NCBI GenBank assembly: GCA_024138025.1
Contig: JAMXBD010001573.1
Location: 186,001-250,000, forward strand
Source: Combretum micranthum
Taxonomy: Eukaryota; Streptophyta; Magnoliopsida; Myrtales; Combretaceae
DNA: 64,000 bases
Reading direction: 5' to 3'
Position numbers and translations under genes: made by a program
Notes under the pieces: model-generated
What the model was told of the DNA's origin: nothing
What the model saw: the letters and a program-made list of their open reading frames with translations, nothing else
Databases searched by the model: none
Shown: piece by piece, positions 1 through 11,784 of the stretch
Layout of the letters: the number at the start of each line of letters is the position of its first letter
How positions within the stretch are numbered: position 1 is the stretch's first letter

Positions 1-376
1 AAGTTTACTTTACGACCATGGTTAGTTACGTTCAGGAATATGGGTCCAGTAAGAACTTAGAAGTTGGAAGATTATGGTTCACTTTAGGATAAGTTGTTTT
101 CTATTATTCCAAGTATAGATTAGTTAGTATATGGTTTATCAGTTATGTATTTGAAAATTTAAGAAAGAGCTATATGGTCTGTAATATCTTTATGAAACCC
201 TTTACTCTTGATGATAGTTATTTTCTAATTTATATCTTACATGTATTTGTCATTTTTTTTATCAATGCAACTAAAAGGTCCTATTGTTTGAAATATGTCA
301 CTCTTTGAAGGTAAACTAGCAATAATATTCAAGTATGACTTGTTTATTACTACTAAGGTACCTTTGGGGCGTGACG
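1..376 (+). mobile_element. 5' LTR (3' end only) of element 1
   Basis: Bases 1-268 align with about 13454-13717 of the 3' LTR, sharing for example ATTAGTTAGTATATGGTTTA. The LTR ends near GGGGCGTGAC, the same terminus as the LTRs at 36548 and 24094, just before the primer-binding site. The rest lies upstream of the window. Confidence 0.85.
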
Positions 377-385
377 GTTATAAGT

Positions 386-397
386 TGGTATCAGAGC
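386..397 (+). other. Primer-binding site, tRNA-iMet type (element 1)
   Basis: TGGTATCAGAGC is complementary to the 3' end of plant initiator-Met tRNA, including the CCA. It lies about 10 bp after the LTR end, the usual spacing for minus-strand priming in Tekay/Del elements. Confidence 0.9.
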
Positions 398-579
398 AAG
401 GTTGCTGGTATAAGAAAGATAAGTATGTGAAAGAAATAAATTAGTAAATTTAGTAATAATAGCATGAGTTTAGATCCAATTAGAACCCTTTAGTTTAGTT
501 GGGTAGTTATGGGTAGTATTAGATGCACAATTAAGAATAAAATCTATGTGATTATTATTAATCATGCAAATTTTGTTAT

Positions 580-1336
580 GTGCAGATTAATCCAACCGTT
601 TGCCATGTTAAATGGGAAATTTTCAATATGTTAGAAGAAGAGACACTCACGGATTATAGATGCCAATTGAGAGTTCTAGTAGAAGATTTAGCTTTATGTG
701 GTATTACAAAAACCTTGGATGAGATACTTAGCACTTGGAAGAAGGGTCTACAACCATTTATGAGAAATTGGCTATTTTTTATGGAAATAGCTTTTCTTAA
801 CAATGGAACAGCTATCGAGAGTCTTTATAGATTTGAGAGATTGATTATTCAAAGAGGTGGAGACTTGGAGATAGATAATAGCTTTTATATTATTAGCCAG
901 ATTAGAGAGGCCAAATCTGCCAGATTTTAGAGTCTAGATACCCATTGGAAGAGATTGGATACAAGCACATGATGTTAGACATGATCATATTCTGGTTCGG
1001 GAGAACATTGCATATGATGATGATTGGATGCTGACACATGTGATCAAATACAATTTTCCCAGAGATGTTTTGTCAGAAAGGCCCCCCATTATTCCTAAAG
1101 AGAGTAGTGAGTTTGGAAGTCTTCCTAAGTTACCTGTTAAAAGAAAACAATCCACAGTTCAAACTACGGTTCAAATGCAAAATGTGACTACTACATTACT
1201 AGATGAGAAGGAAGGAAAGAAAAGGAGAATGGAGGCAAAAAAATATGTTTCTAATTATAATTATGGGAGATGGATTAGAACTACACATGGAGGGTGGATT
1301 GAAAGAGATGCACCACCTAGTTCCATGGAGGAATAA
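580..1336 (+). pseudogene. ORF0: extra ORF between primer site and gag (element 1)
   Basis: Two open stretches (580-930 and 1028-1336) with readable but stop-broken sequence between them. The first part (residues about 1-110) contains YRCQLRVLVEDL and WKKGLQPFMRN; the second contains a DDW motif, a proline patch and a basic stretch KEGKKRRMEAKK. Element 3 has a diverged counterpart at 36680-37906 (YRLRLRVL, LWKEGL, DWNLADIRNHF), so the ORF predates the split of the two families. No catalytic motif is recognised and the function is unknown. It may be a gag-like or accessory protein. An acceptor-like TTATGTGCAG lies just before the start. Confidence 0.6.
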
Positions 1337-1824
1337 AGGCCTATTCCCAGAGTTATTCAAATTAGAGCTACAGATCTAAATTTTGCGCCACCAGGAGAGA
1401 GATATAAGGATTGGTATTAGTGATAGCATCTTCGAGGAAGAGGATGATTATCCTTAGTTAGGCCTACAAGAAAAGGGCAAGGGACGCTTGTACCCTAGCT
1501 CATAGAGTTAGATCTAGCTTTGAGTTTTGATATGTTGTTTTAATGGACGATGTGAGAGATGTGATATATTATTAGACTTTGGTTGACATGTATGTATATG
1601 CGATATATGATATGTAGGGAGATGAGTACTTATCATGTATGTTAGTAAGTAGGAAATATTAGGAGTAGAGTTAGTGCAATTTTTGGAATGTAGATAAAGC
1701 ACTGATTATGTAATCATGTATATGTCTATTATGGGTATGTTATATATATATGAGATATGTATAAATGCTTTTGATGAGTTTAGTAAACTTGAAATATGAC
1801 AAAAAGAGAATTAACTTAATTAAC
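1337..1824 (+). other. Non-coding gap between ORF0 and gag (element 1)
   Basis: AT-rich, multiply stopped sequence. It ends near TTGATGTTAATAG, which resembles a 3' splice site. Element 3 has a gap of similar size at the same place (37907-38472), so it may be a spacer or an intron. No other feature seen. Confidence 0.4.
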
Positions 1825-2182
1825 ATGTTTGATGTTAATAGAATGCCAAGAGGGAGAGATAGAAGTAGAAATGCAAGAATGTTTGAGAATCCACCAGCAA
1901 ATACCTCTGCACCAACCCAGAACCGATTAGAAGATGTTTTACAAAATCTTCAGCAACAAAACGTGTTAATCTTGCAAGCTTTGCAAAATATGCAAGCAGC
2001 ACCACCAGCTGAGGCATTAGTAATGCCTCCAGTACCCCCTAGAAGAATGAAAGGCATACTACACTAGGTCAATCTCAAAAAAATGGACTAAAACCTTGAT
2101 GAAACTGCTGCTGAGGTGCAAGGACCACTTCGATATGAACCAGAATTACCACCACCGCTTCCATTACGTCCTCAAAGAAACT
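1825..2182 (+). pseudogene. gag: gag, N-terminal part (element 1)
   Basis: Start of the capsid polyprotein: MFDVNRMPRGRDRSRNARM, then a glutamine-rich helical stretch with NLQQQNVLILQALQNMQ and a proline-rich linker, as in the N-terminus of chromovirus gag. A frameshift lies between about 2060 and 2116. The reading frame is cut at 2182 by a solo LTR and resumes at 5633. The downstream part aligns with element 3 gag at 38800-38950. Confidence 0.75.
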
Positions 2183-5100
2183 TGTCACTCCTTGGAGGGT
2201 ACCCTAAACGTGGCAGTCTACCGTACATAATATTAAAGCTAATGAATGACAACCTTAGTCACGCAAGAGCTTCAATATCACGTGCAAGGCATGCTTCCAA
2301 GATAGTAGGAGACTCAAGGGGGTATTACGTCTAAGCAGATAATAAAAGTATGCAAGAACTTATATAGATAAACATGTAATATTCATTAAAATAAAAGTCT
2401 CTTACAACTTCTTAGGGGCATTCCCCCGTTCTCATATCCTTGTTCAACTAAGCCATTTCAAAATATACATAAATATAACATAAGTCTACTATAGAGATTT
2501 TTTTCCTAGAAGTCTACATCCAAAACTAAATATATATAAACTTCTTCCAAAAACTCTTAGTAGCTTTGGCTCATACCTGATAAAAGGGGCTCCTTGGTAC
2601 CAACCATAAGTATTCATACTGTAACAAAAAGCTATAGTGGTATAAGCATAACTAGCTTAGTGAGATAACTCCCATCTTCAAAACATTTCCATAAAACATA
2701 CAAGTATTTTAGATAATCATATGAGAATGCATCAACCACATGAGCAAACAAAACACACAATTAACCGGAAACCATGTGTAGCATGGATTTTACGCCCTCC
2801 ATGTCGGGGGTCGGGTGGTTACCGGCCTATACGACCATCAATATTTGCAAACTTACCGGCTCCTACTTGCCTGTAGACTTTCCGATTCCTACTTGCCGAT
2901 GTAGACTTTTCGGTTCCTACTTGTCCATGTAGACTTTTCGGCTCCTACTAGCCACCACTACAACTCCTCATTTCCTCACACGAATAATAATAGTGAAAAA
3001 TAAATGTGACTCACAAATATGATATGCATGAATTGTTTTCAATATAAGATTATTCAATTATCGTCGAGTTCAAGTTAAAGGTGATTAAAACAATATTCAT
3101 CATACCATTGCAAGAAACATAAGTTATTCACTAATTCCTCTTTCGATATACTTAGCTTTTATTCAACAACCATTTCATTCAATCATGAATCCAAATCACA
3201 CAACATTTATTCATTTATCTTTTTCCTTAGTCTCTAGTGCTACTACTTACAAGCACAAACAAGGAAATATAATTAGTAAGGGATTAACTCACTCTTTGAT
3301 GATCGCTCCTAGTTGAAGTAATCTTCCGGGAATGCGATATCGGTTCCTTCTTCACCTAAACAAGATGAAATACCCAAAATGAGTCTTTCATAGAATTTCT
3401 ACTTTGAAGATTCTAAATCTATTTTGAATTCCCGATTAAATCGGATTAAAAGAAATTTCAACTTAAAATGGTCATAATTTGCTCATTTTAACTCGGAATT
3501 TCGCATATTATATGTTGTTTTCTACCTACTCGAAAAGATCTATCCATTTCTAAGGTTACTTTTACTATAAAAGGTCATTTGGGTCTCGGATTAGAGGGGT
3601 ACAGAATTAATATGAAAATTCCATCCTTGAAAAACAAAAAGTTCTAATCTTTCCTTTACTGAGGCTTGTTTAAATAAAACTCAAATATATATATATATAT
3701 ATATATATTTGGAAAGAATTCCTTATGTATATAAATATACTCATAATTTATGCATGAAGCTATAGGTGTTGTCTTGTTTAATTTATCTCCTTAAAACATC
3801 CTTTTTCTGGTGTTTTAGAAAATTTGGATTTGTTAAACTTTACTTTATGTGGGTGAAGTAACTTATAAAATTTTTAGATTTATCAAAATCTAATATACTA
3901 TATTTTGATTCTTTAGTTTATCAAAAGTGAGTTGAAAATATAGTTTGGTCTTTTGAGGTTATCTACTAAACTTATTTCTAGGATTTGAAAAATAGAGTTT
4001 CCAAAAGTTTTCTTTACTAGTACTTGATGAGTTTATTCTTTAAAAATTCATTTTCCTTGTAAATTGATTTTCTTGAAAACTTATTTAGCTTTTGGTTTAG
4101 AAAGTTGATGAAAATAGTACCAAGGTATTATCTATATATCAAAACTTCTTTTATTATTTAAAAGAAAATATCTTTAGTCTTTAAAGGAACTTCATTTATT
4201 AATTATTTTTGAAATTTCATGATGAGTTTACATGAGCTTTTAAAAGAGATTTATTTTGAAAATATTGTTCTAAGTCTTTAGAAAACTTTGATCAAATTTT
4301 TATTCTTTCCTCAAAAGATTTTTATTTGGACAACAACTTATTAGCCATGCATGAATATGATTAGGTAGTTTATAAAAGCTAAAAATATCATAAGATAAGA
4401 TAATAAAGAACATAAGAAATAAATAAGCATAATAATAATTGTCAAATATTGGAAGCCTTAGCTTTTTCAAGGCTTCCCGGGACTAAGAATTGACTAATCC
4501 CAAAAGAAAAAGAAAATTATTTTAACTTAATGAGGACAAGTCTAAGACTAGAAAGACTAGTCTTAAAATAACTTGAAAATAAATAAATTGCAAGAAAAGT
4601 AAATAAATTGCAATAACAAAAGAGCTTATATGCTCTAAAAGATATATATAACTACATAGATATATTTAGTTAGATATATATGAAAACAACATAAAGGAAA
4701 ATAGTTTCATGAACAAAAACAAAGCATGAACATATTGTTGCTTTCTTAACCTTCATGATTTTAGAAAACACACACTATACTCATACTAAGTAAATGAACA
4801 TAAAGAAAGCTTTAAACTATTACCTATAGAAGAAGTAGAACCTAGAGAAAACTTGAGAGAGTTTTTGGAGATATTTTGAAAGAGTAATTTTAGCGTATGA
4901 AAAGTGTGAAGGAAATGAAAGGAAGAGGTGGTATTTATAGGAAAAAGTGGAGGAAAATTTGTGTTAATTAAATAATTGAAAAATGAAACAAATTGAGGAT
5001 GAGAGAGGGAGTGGCCGACACAAAAATGAGAGTGTAAGGGAGAAATTTATATTTTTGTATTTTTGTTAATGAAAAATAAGATATGAAAGATGTGAAATTG

Positions 5101-5632
5101 TATTGGAAATGAAAATTGTAAAAAATATGTGTATGGTTGTAAGAGTAGGTTGTAAGAAAAAGTAGACATAGATAAATAGTGTAGAATAGTAATAAATAGT
5201 GTAATGTAAAGTAGACATGACAAATAAAGTACCGGTAGTAAGAAAATACGCGTATAATTACGATATCTAATATTTTTAGTTACCGAAAAATTATAAAACT
5301 GATATTTTTGAAAACCTTATATTTTTACAAGTCTAATGGTTTATTCGGAATATTTTTACTATTCAGAGCCTCGGGACACACTTTTCGAAAACTGTATCTG
5401 ATCGGGTTCAAAACGAGTCGCAATTTAACTAATATGATATTTTTAAACTTTCTCATATTATTACAAACTATTCTACATACTAAACTCTCACTTACTCACT
5501 TAGGGTTATGAATACGGAATTGTCGGACTTGAACGGTTGTGTCTGACTAGGGTTTTGTTGACTTTAGGATTTCTGGTTGACCTTCTAATTAGGGTTTAAG
5601 CTTAATTGATCATAAAACTTTGGGGGTTTATA
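2183..5632 (-). mobile_element. Solo LTR (Tekay-like family X), inserted in element 1 gag
   Basis: Runs from TGTCACTCCTTGGAGGGTACCC-like sequence to GGGGGTTTATA on the plus strand; read on minus it is the reverse complement of the solo LTR at 20407-24094, with the same order of blocks. Flanks are AAACT (2178-2182) and GAACT (5633-5637), a 5-bp TSD with one change. Removing the LTR and one TSD restores the gag frame. No internal region remains, so it arose by recombination between the two LTRs of a former full element. An (AT)n run lies near 3687-3709. Confidence 0.85.
4932..4939 (-). promoter_or_regulatory. Putative LTR TATA box (solo LTR)
   Basis: TATAAATA on the minus strand, followed by a short pyrimidine-rich leader, in the same LTR position as the TATA at 21110-21117 and 54321-54328. 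It would be the U3 promoter. Confidence 0.5.
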
Positions 5633-6674
5633 GAACTTGTTGCTAAAAATCGTTAAACGCAACAGATATTTTGAAGGACTACTGGGAAAACCAGAAGAAG
5701 CTGAGGACTGGCTAGCTCAGATCGAGCAATCCTTTACTGTTTTCCAGGTACCTAAAGCTCCAAGGGTACCATATGGCACATATTTGCTAAGATTAAGAGC
5801 AAAGATATGGTGATACTCCAAACAAAGAGGGTTGCCCTAACCTATCACTTGGGAAGTGTTAAGGTGGAATTTCTGAAGGAGTATTTCTCGAGTAGCCTTA
5901 AGGCGAAATACAGTACTGATATGATGAATCTAACACAGGGAAGTAAGACAATTGGTGAGTATGAACACGAGTTCAACCGATTGTTGCAATTTGCTCCAGA
6001 TGCTTATCGAAATAATGATGAACTAAAGAGACAAACTTTTATGGCCGGGCAAGAACCTAATTTTGAAAGGAGACTAGCTGAATTTGAAATTGCTGATTTT
6101 GCATCCATGGTAGACAAAGCTTGAATCATTGAGCATGCAAAGAAGTATGAGGTTGAAAGATATAGGAAACGTGAGCAGACATTTGATAAGAGAACTCATG
6201 ATGATGCAGGAGCAAGTTTTGTTCCTAAGAAAAAGAAGTTCTTTAAAACCATGAGAAATGTGAAGAGTGGAAATATTGAAAGAATTAATATTTCATGTTG
6301 GAAATGCAAGGGTGCCCATTACCCCAGAAATTTCCCACACTTTCAACAAAAGTGTTACTACTGTGATGAGAATGGACATATGGCTTCTACTTGTCCAAAG
6401 AAGAATGGTGCGACCTGTTTCATTTGTAGAAAGGTCAGTCACATATCAACTCACTGCCCATAAAGGGTGAATACAGCGGTAGGACCTTCGCAATCTAAAG
6501 GAGTAATCGGTGCAACAGGATCCAAAAATGGGAATACTAATGCTAGCAAAGCAACCACACCAGCTATGGTCTATGCTATCCATGGAACTCCAATTGAGGA
6601 TGTGGAGGTAGAGGAAGAGGATGAAGGAAATCTATGGGAAGAAGTTGACCCTTATGATTACGGTCTCATTGCAA
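5633..6674 (+). pseudogene. gag: gag, C-terminal part with three zinc knuckles (element 1)
   Basis: Continues gag after the solo LTR with RNRYFEGLLGKPEEAEDWLA, followed by the retrotransposon-gag domain (SLKAKYSTDMMNLTQGSKTI, about 5890-5950). Three CCHC-like knuckles follow at 6299-6462. The first has lost its final Cys (Phe instead); the second and third, CYYCDENGHMASTC and CFICRKVSHISTHC, look complete. An acidic linker ends at 6674 in LIA. Frameshifts lie near 5810 and 6465 and a stop at 6122. Nucleocapsid and RNA packaging are the family role. The C-terminus meets a predicted intron. Confidence 0.8.
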
Positions 6675-6791
6675 GTATGTAATTACATATTTGCTTATTT
6701 ACAACTTATAGTATGAGCATAAACAAGATTAGATGCACGTTAAATACCTTTATGAATTAAAAATAACATGTAATCCATAAATGATATATAG
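6675..6791 (+). other. Predicted gag-protease intron (element 1)
   Basis: A 117-bp AT-rich segment with a strong donor (GCAA|GTATGT) and acceptor (ATATATAG|GAACAA). In the unspliced frame a stop (ATG TAA) follows at once. Removing the segment joins gag to the protease in frame as LIA-R-TIQV, with one base of the split codon before the intron (phase 1). Element 3 has an equivalent segment at the same residue position and phase (39854-40016). Splicing is predicted, not shown. Confidence 0.6.
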
Positions 6792-7125
6792 GAACAATTC
6801 AAGTGAGAGATCATACTATGTATGCTTTATTTGACACGGAGCAATGCATTCTTTCATAAATAATGGATTAGCAAGATGTGTGGGATTACCAATTAAGGCC
6901 ATGAGTATATTAGAGTTACTACACCAACATGAGATTTGGTAATAACTCGGGAGATGATAAGAGGATGCCCACTAAAGATTGGAGATCAGGAATCATTTGT
7001 TGATTTAATCTTAGTAGAAATGCAAAAATATGATATTATCTTATGGATGACCTGGTTAACTGTTGTAAAAGCAAAAGTTAATTGTTTTCTTAAGATGATA
7101 TCTGTTGTTAACAACCAAGGAGAAT
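6792..7125 (+). pseudogene. pro: Aspartic protease (element 1)
   Basis: Reads YALFDT at about 6816-6833, the start of the LFDTGA active-site loop, but a missing base after DT shifts the frame. HSFI-like and GLARCVGLPIKAMS sequence follows in another frame. A later stretch (6936-7127) carries the ILWMTWL block equivalent to GMNWL of related proteases. The family role is polyprotein maturation; this copy is inactive. Confidence 0.7.
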
Positions 7126-7136
7126 GAACGAATTAT

Positions 7137-8150
7137 ATGGGAGAAATACTCAAAGAAGTCGGGATTAAGATAATGGCATTTGAGGTTGAAAATGAAGAGG
7201 ATATGGAGTTAAATAGATGTATTCTTGGAGCAAATGAGGGTGAATCTAAGGAATTAGATATACAAACTATTCAGATAGTGTGTGAATATCTGGATTTATT
7301 TCCAAATGAATTGCCAGGATTATCCCCACACAGAGAAGTAGAATTTTCTATTGACTTGATATTTGGAATTGAACTAATATCAAAAGCTCCGTATCACATG
7401 GCACCTGCGGAATTGAAAGAATTAAAGGTGCAATTACAAGAATTACTAAATAAAGGATTTATCAGACCTAGTGTTTCACCATGGGAAGCCCCAGTACTAT
7501 TTGTTAAGAAGAAAGATTGCTCAATGAGACTCTATATTGATTATAGGGAATTGAACACAGTAACCATAAAAAACAAGTATCAACTACCTAAGATTGATGA
7601 TTTGTTTGATCAATTGCGTGGAGCAAAAGTATTTTCCCGTATTGATCTTATGTCGAGGTACCATCGAATTCAGATTAACGTAGAAGATATACCCAAGACA
7701 ACATTTTGAACTCTATATGGCCATTGTGAATTTTTTGTTATGACATTTAGGATAACTAATGCACTAGCGGTGTTTGTGGATTTGATGAATCGGATCTTTC
7801 GACCATTATTGGATACTTATGTAATTGTGTTATAGATGATATATTGGTATACTCATCATGAGAGGAACAACATGAGGAGCACTTGAGGAGTGTATTGCAA
7901 ATATTGAGGGATAATAAATTATATGCTAAATTGTGAAAGTGTGAGTTTTGGCTTAAGAGCATATCTTTTCTTGAACATATTGTATAACAGGAAGGAATTT
8001 ATGTGGATCCGGCAAAAGTCAAAGCTATTGTAAAATGGAAGAGACCTGAGACAGTTACAGAAGTAAGGAGTTTTTTTGGAATGGCAGGGTCTATAGGAAA
8101 TTTGTGCAATATTTCTCAAAGATTACAAGACCATCAATGCAATTGACCAA
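7137..8150 (+). pseudogene. pol: Reverse transcriptase (element 1)
   Basis: The longest open part (7137-7709, 190 aa) covers the leader to the first RT motifs: [44 protein letters not shown] and [19 protein letters not shown] at 7708-7710 sits where element 3 has Arg (an AGA- or CGA-to-TGA change). The catalytic loop near 7830-7850 reads [10 protein letters not shown] but only after a frameshift. The thumb and connection follow to about 8150 with further breaks. Inactive. Confidence 0.85.
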
Positions 8151-8199
8151 GAAAAATGAAAAATTTGAATGGAATGATCAACGAGAACAAAGTTTATAA

Positions 8200-8660
8200 G
8201 AATTGAAGAAGAGGTTAGTATTGGCACTAATATTGGTTTTGCCAAATGATAAAGATCCATGTGCTATCTATAGTGATGCAGCCCATAAAGGTTTAGATAT
8301 GTATTAATGCAAAATGAAAGAGTAATAGCATATGCATCTAGGCAATTGAAGCCACATGAGATGAGTTATCTCACTCATGATTTGGAATTAGCTGCTATTG
8401 TTTTTGCACTCAAGATTTGACGTCATTATCTGTATGGATAGAAATGTGAAATATATACAGATCACAAAAACCTAAAGTATATATTGTCACAGAAAGAGTT
8501 AAACATAGGGCAACGTAGATTGCTAGAATTGATTAAGGATTATAACTTAACTATCAATTATCACCTCGGTAAAGTAAACGTTGTAGCTGATATATTAAGT
8601 CGTAAAAATTATGGAGAAGTAGCCTCAATGTTAACAGACCAGAAGGAACTCCTCAAGGAA
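8200..8660 (+). pseudogene. pol: RNase H (element 1)
   Basis: YSDAA-like start near 8270, then [32 protein letters not shown] and VADILSRKN. This is the usual Ty3/gypsy RNase H order. Several frameshifts and a stop (TGA after KI near 8418) break it. It would degrade the RNA strand of the hybrid during reverse transcription. Confidence 0.8.
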
Positions 8661-8749
8661 TTTGAGAGATTAAACTTGGAGTTGTCAATACAAGGATTAG
8701 AAGTGGAACTTGGAAACCTGATCTTGGAGCTACTTTACTCCGACGAATA

Positions 8750-9700
8750 AAGGAAGCTCAAAAGGACAATGTAGAATTTCAAGAAATTAAACAAGGGATA
8801 TCACAAGGGAAATATAAGGACTTTCATATAGATGATGAAGGAATATTGGGAATGAATAAGAGATTGTGTGTACCACATGATGAAAGATTGAGGAAATAAT
8901 TAATGCAGAAAGCACATTATTCTGGATATTCTATACATCCAAGAGAAATAAAGACATACCAAGAGTTGAAAAGTGCATATCGGTGGAATGAGATGAAAAA
9001 TGATGTTTCCAAATTTTTTGCTAAATGTGATGTATGCCAAAAGGTAAAAGTTGAACATGAAAGACCCAGTGGATTGTTGAAACCATTGCTAATTCGAAAA
9101 TGGAAATGGGATCAAATTTCTATGGATTTTGTATGTTCATTACGTAAGACGAATGCAAGTTATGATGATGTTTGGGTTATAGTGGATAGACTCACCAAGT
9201 CAGCTCATTTCTTACCAATCAACATGACATATCCATTATAAGATTACACGGTGTACTTGTTGGTGTAGTATTAGATCGAGATCCATGGTTTGTTTCAAGA
9301 TTTTGGCAAGGGTCACAAAAAGTTTTGGGAACACAATTGAAGTTCAGTAAAGCTTATCATCCTTAACTTGATGGACAAATGAAAAGGACTATTTAGACAT
9401 TAGAGGATATGCTAAGATCATGTATTCTAGAATTCAAAGGAAGTTGGGATCAACACTTACCATTGGTGGAATTCGCCTATAATAACAGTTATCATTCAAA
9501 TATTGGGATGCCGCCATATGAAACACTATATGGTAGAAAATGTCGATCCCCATTATTCTAGGATAACTTAGAGAAAGTAATGATTGGACCCAAAATGGTA
9601 CAAGAGACAATTAACAAGGTCACTATGATAAAACGAAAAATGAAGGTAGCCCAAGATAGACAAAAGAGCTAGGTAGATTTGAAAAGAAGGGAATTAGAAT
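8750..9700 (+). pseudogene. pol: Integrase zinc domain and catalytic core (element 1)
   Basis: An open stretch at 8903-9241 has the HHCC zinc domain (H near YSGYSIH, CDVCQKVK) and DQISMDFVC with the first catalytic Asp. Downstream, to about 9560, the second Asp (LDRDPWFVSRFW) and the GQ...TLEDML region can be read only through stops. These replace Gln or Trp of element 3 (CAA/CAG to TAA/TAG; TGG to TAG). About 16 residues after the PINMTY motif are deleted near 9240. Confidence 0.8.
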
Positions 9701-10160
9701 TTACTGAAGGAGATCAAGTTTATTAAAGATAAGTCCAATCAAAAGTCTTCATAGTGGACAAACTAAAGGAAAGCTGAGTCCCAAATATATTGGACCATTT
9801 GAGATACTGGAACGAGTTGGAGATCTAGCATATCGTCTTACATTGCTACCCAACCTATCTGGTATACACAATGTTTTCCATTTATCTGTACTAAGAAAAT
9901 ATGTACTAGATCCAAATAAAGTGGTTGAGTTATAACCAATTGATTTGAAAGAGAACTTGACATGCGAGAAACACCCTATTCAAATATCGGATAGAAAAGT
10001 GCAGATTTTTAGAAATAAAGAGATTTGTTATGTCAAAGTGTTATGGGATCCCTGAACTGAAGAAATGACATGGGAACTAGAGGATGAGATCAAGAAAAGC
10101 TATCCTCATCTATTTGAAAATTCAGGTATGCATGCAAGCTTTGAGGACAAAGCTTATTTT
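9700..10160 (+). pseudogene. pol: Integrase C-terminus with chromodomain-like tail (element 1)
   Basis: Nucleotide-level match to element 3 at 42900-43358: GPFEILERVGDLAYRL, the HNVFHLSVLRKYV region and a C-terminal block ending in SYPHLFE before the purine tract. Stops and frameshifts throughout. Such tails are typical of Tekay/Del chromoviruses and are thought to steer integration to chromatin. Confidence 0.75.
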
Positions 10161-10173
10161 AAGGGGGGGAGAA
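10161..10173 (+). other. Polypurine tract (element 1)
   Basis: AAGGGGGGGAGAA directly abuts the TGTAAACCCC start of the 3' LTR. It primes plus-strand DNA synthesis. Confidence 0.9.
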
Positions 10174-11750
10174 TGTAAACCCCGAAAATTTTCATACATA
10201 TAGAAATAGATAGAAAAATAAAAATAGAAAAATAGATGATTAGTATTGAACTCAACAAAGACTCTAGAATATAACTACGAGTAGTAGTGAGCCTATGTAA
10301 AATTTCAAACCTTAAAACAAAGCTTTCTAGATGGTATTAAATACTACTAGTAAGATTTCATAGTAGGTATTAAAAACTCAAGTTATAAAAATAATTTGAA
10401 TAAGATTCCAAATTTATTAAAAAGTAAATATCTAATAACGCTTATAGTTAGAAAATGATAATTTTAGGGTAAACCGTTAAGATTATAAATACACACTAAA
10501 TATAAACAGGTCAATAACTAATAATCTAGACTCCAAATAAATATTTGGTTCACACCATTGTTTTAACTAGAGTATTTATAAGTTATTAGAGCCTAAAACA
10601 AAAATTAGCCTATTAAGCTTATAAAACCCTAATCGCAGGAGCTAAAACTCTAAAAATAATTAATCGCGTAAACTTTAAACTTAAAGTTGGACCTAATAAC
10701 AATCTAAAAAATTTGTAGAACCCTATATAAATTTTAGAGACAAAAATCTTAAAATAATTGACATATTTGTACCCATTTAGCTTAATAAACTATCTTAAAT
10801 TTTGATAATTACTAAATTAAATGATATTATAATAATTTTCCTTCATTTCAGTGCAAATGGTGAAGTTTTACGGTAGAGATATTTTTGACGATATTGCAGC
10901 CAAAATCCTTCAACAATTTGCACAAGTTATTACATTTAAAAGTCAACAAAATGCACAAACCAACCAATGAAAATAAACCAACAAAGCAAACTAATTAAAT
11001 GCAGCAAAAAAACAAAGTAAACACATGCAATCTTGGTGAAAATTTCCATGAAAAGAGCCGCCATTTTTCTTCTTCTTCTCTATATATATATAACAATATT
11101 AAGCTTCATAATGAACATATAAATAAGGCTCTTTATACACACAAACAAACCATAAGTAGCCACACAAACTTCCTAAAAACTAGCAACAAAATTCACCCCA
11201 AAAACAACTCTAACAAACTCTTACAAAAGAATCAAAATCCATTGAAATATAACTACAAGCTTGGAAAAGAAAAACAAGATAAGTTAATTCATTTTAAGTA
11301 GTTCAAATTGTTAAAACATGATCTTAAATGATACTTCTATACACCTAGGGTCGAAACAAGCTTAGGGAGAAGGATTAACAACAACAAATTCATCCAAACA
11401 AGGTAAGCTTAAGAAAACTCTAATTGCACTCTTATATTCATATAACAAGGATTATACTACATGTTGATATGTTATATGATGATATATGTATATATAACAT
11501 ATAGAAACACTTATGAACACATTAGAAACAATTTGGACGTTAAAAACCATGCAAAACAGATCAAACATCACGTGAGGAAGGCATCCACAGAAGAGCACGG
11601 GTTAAACACGAGGCCATGTACTCCCCGTGTATCTTGGGGTTCAATTTTGGGTTGAAACCTAGAAAACCACCGCTATTACACGGCTGTGTACCTCACGGAT
11701 TTTTAAAAAAAAATGTGTCAATTTTTTTTATTCCAGATATTATTATTATA

Positions 11751-11784
<34 letters not shown>

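Noticed and set aside
386..397. Possible tRNA gene
   Set aside because: Only the 12-base complement of the tRNA 3' end; it is a primer-binding site, with no cloverleaf around it.
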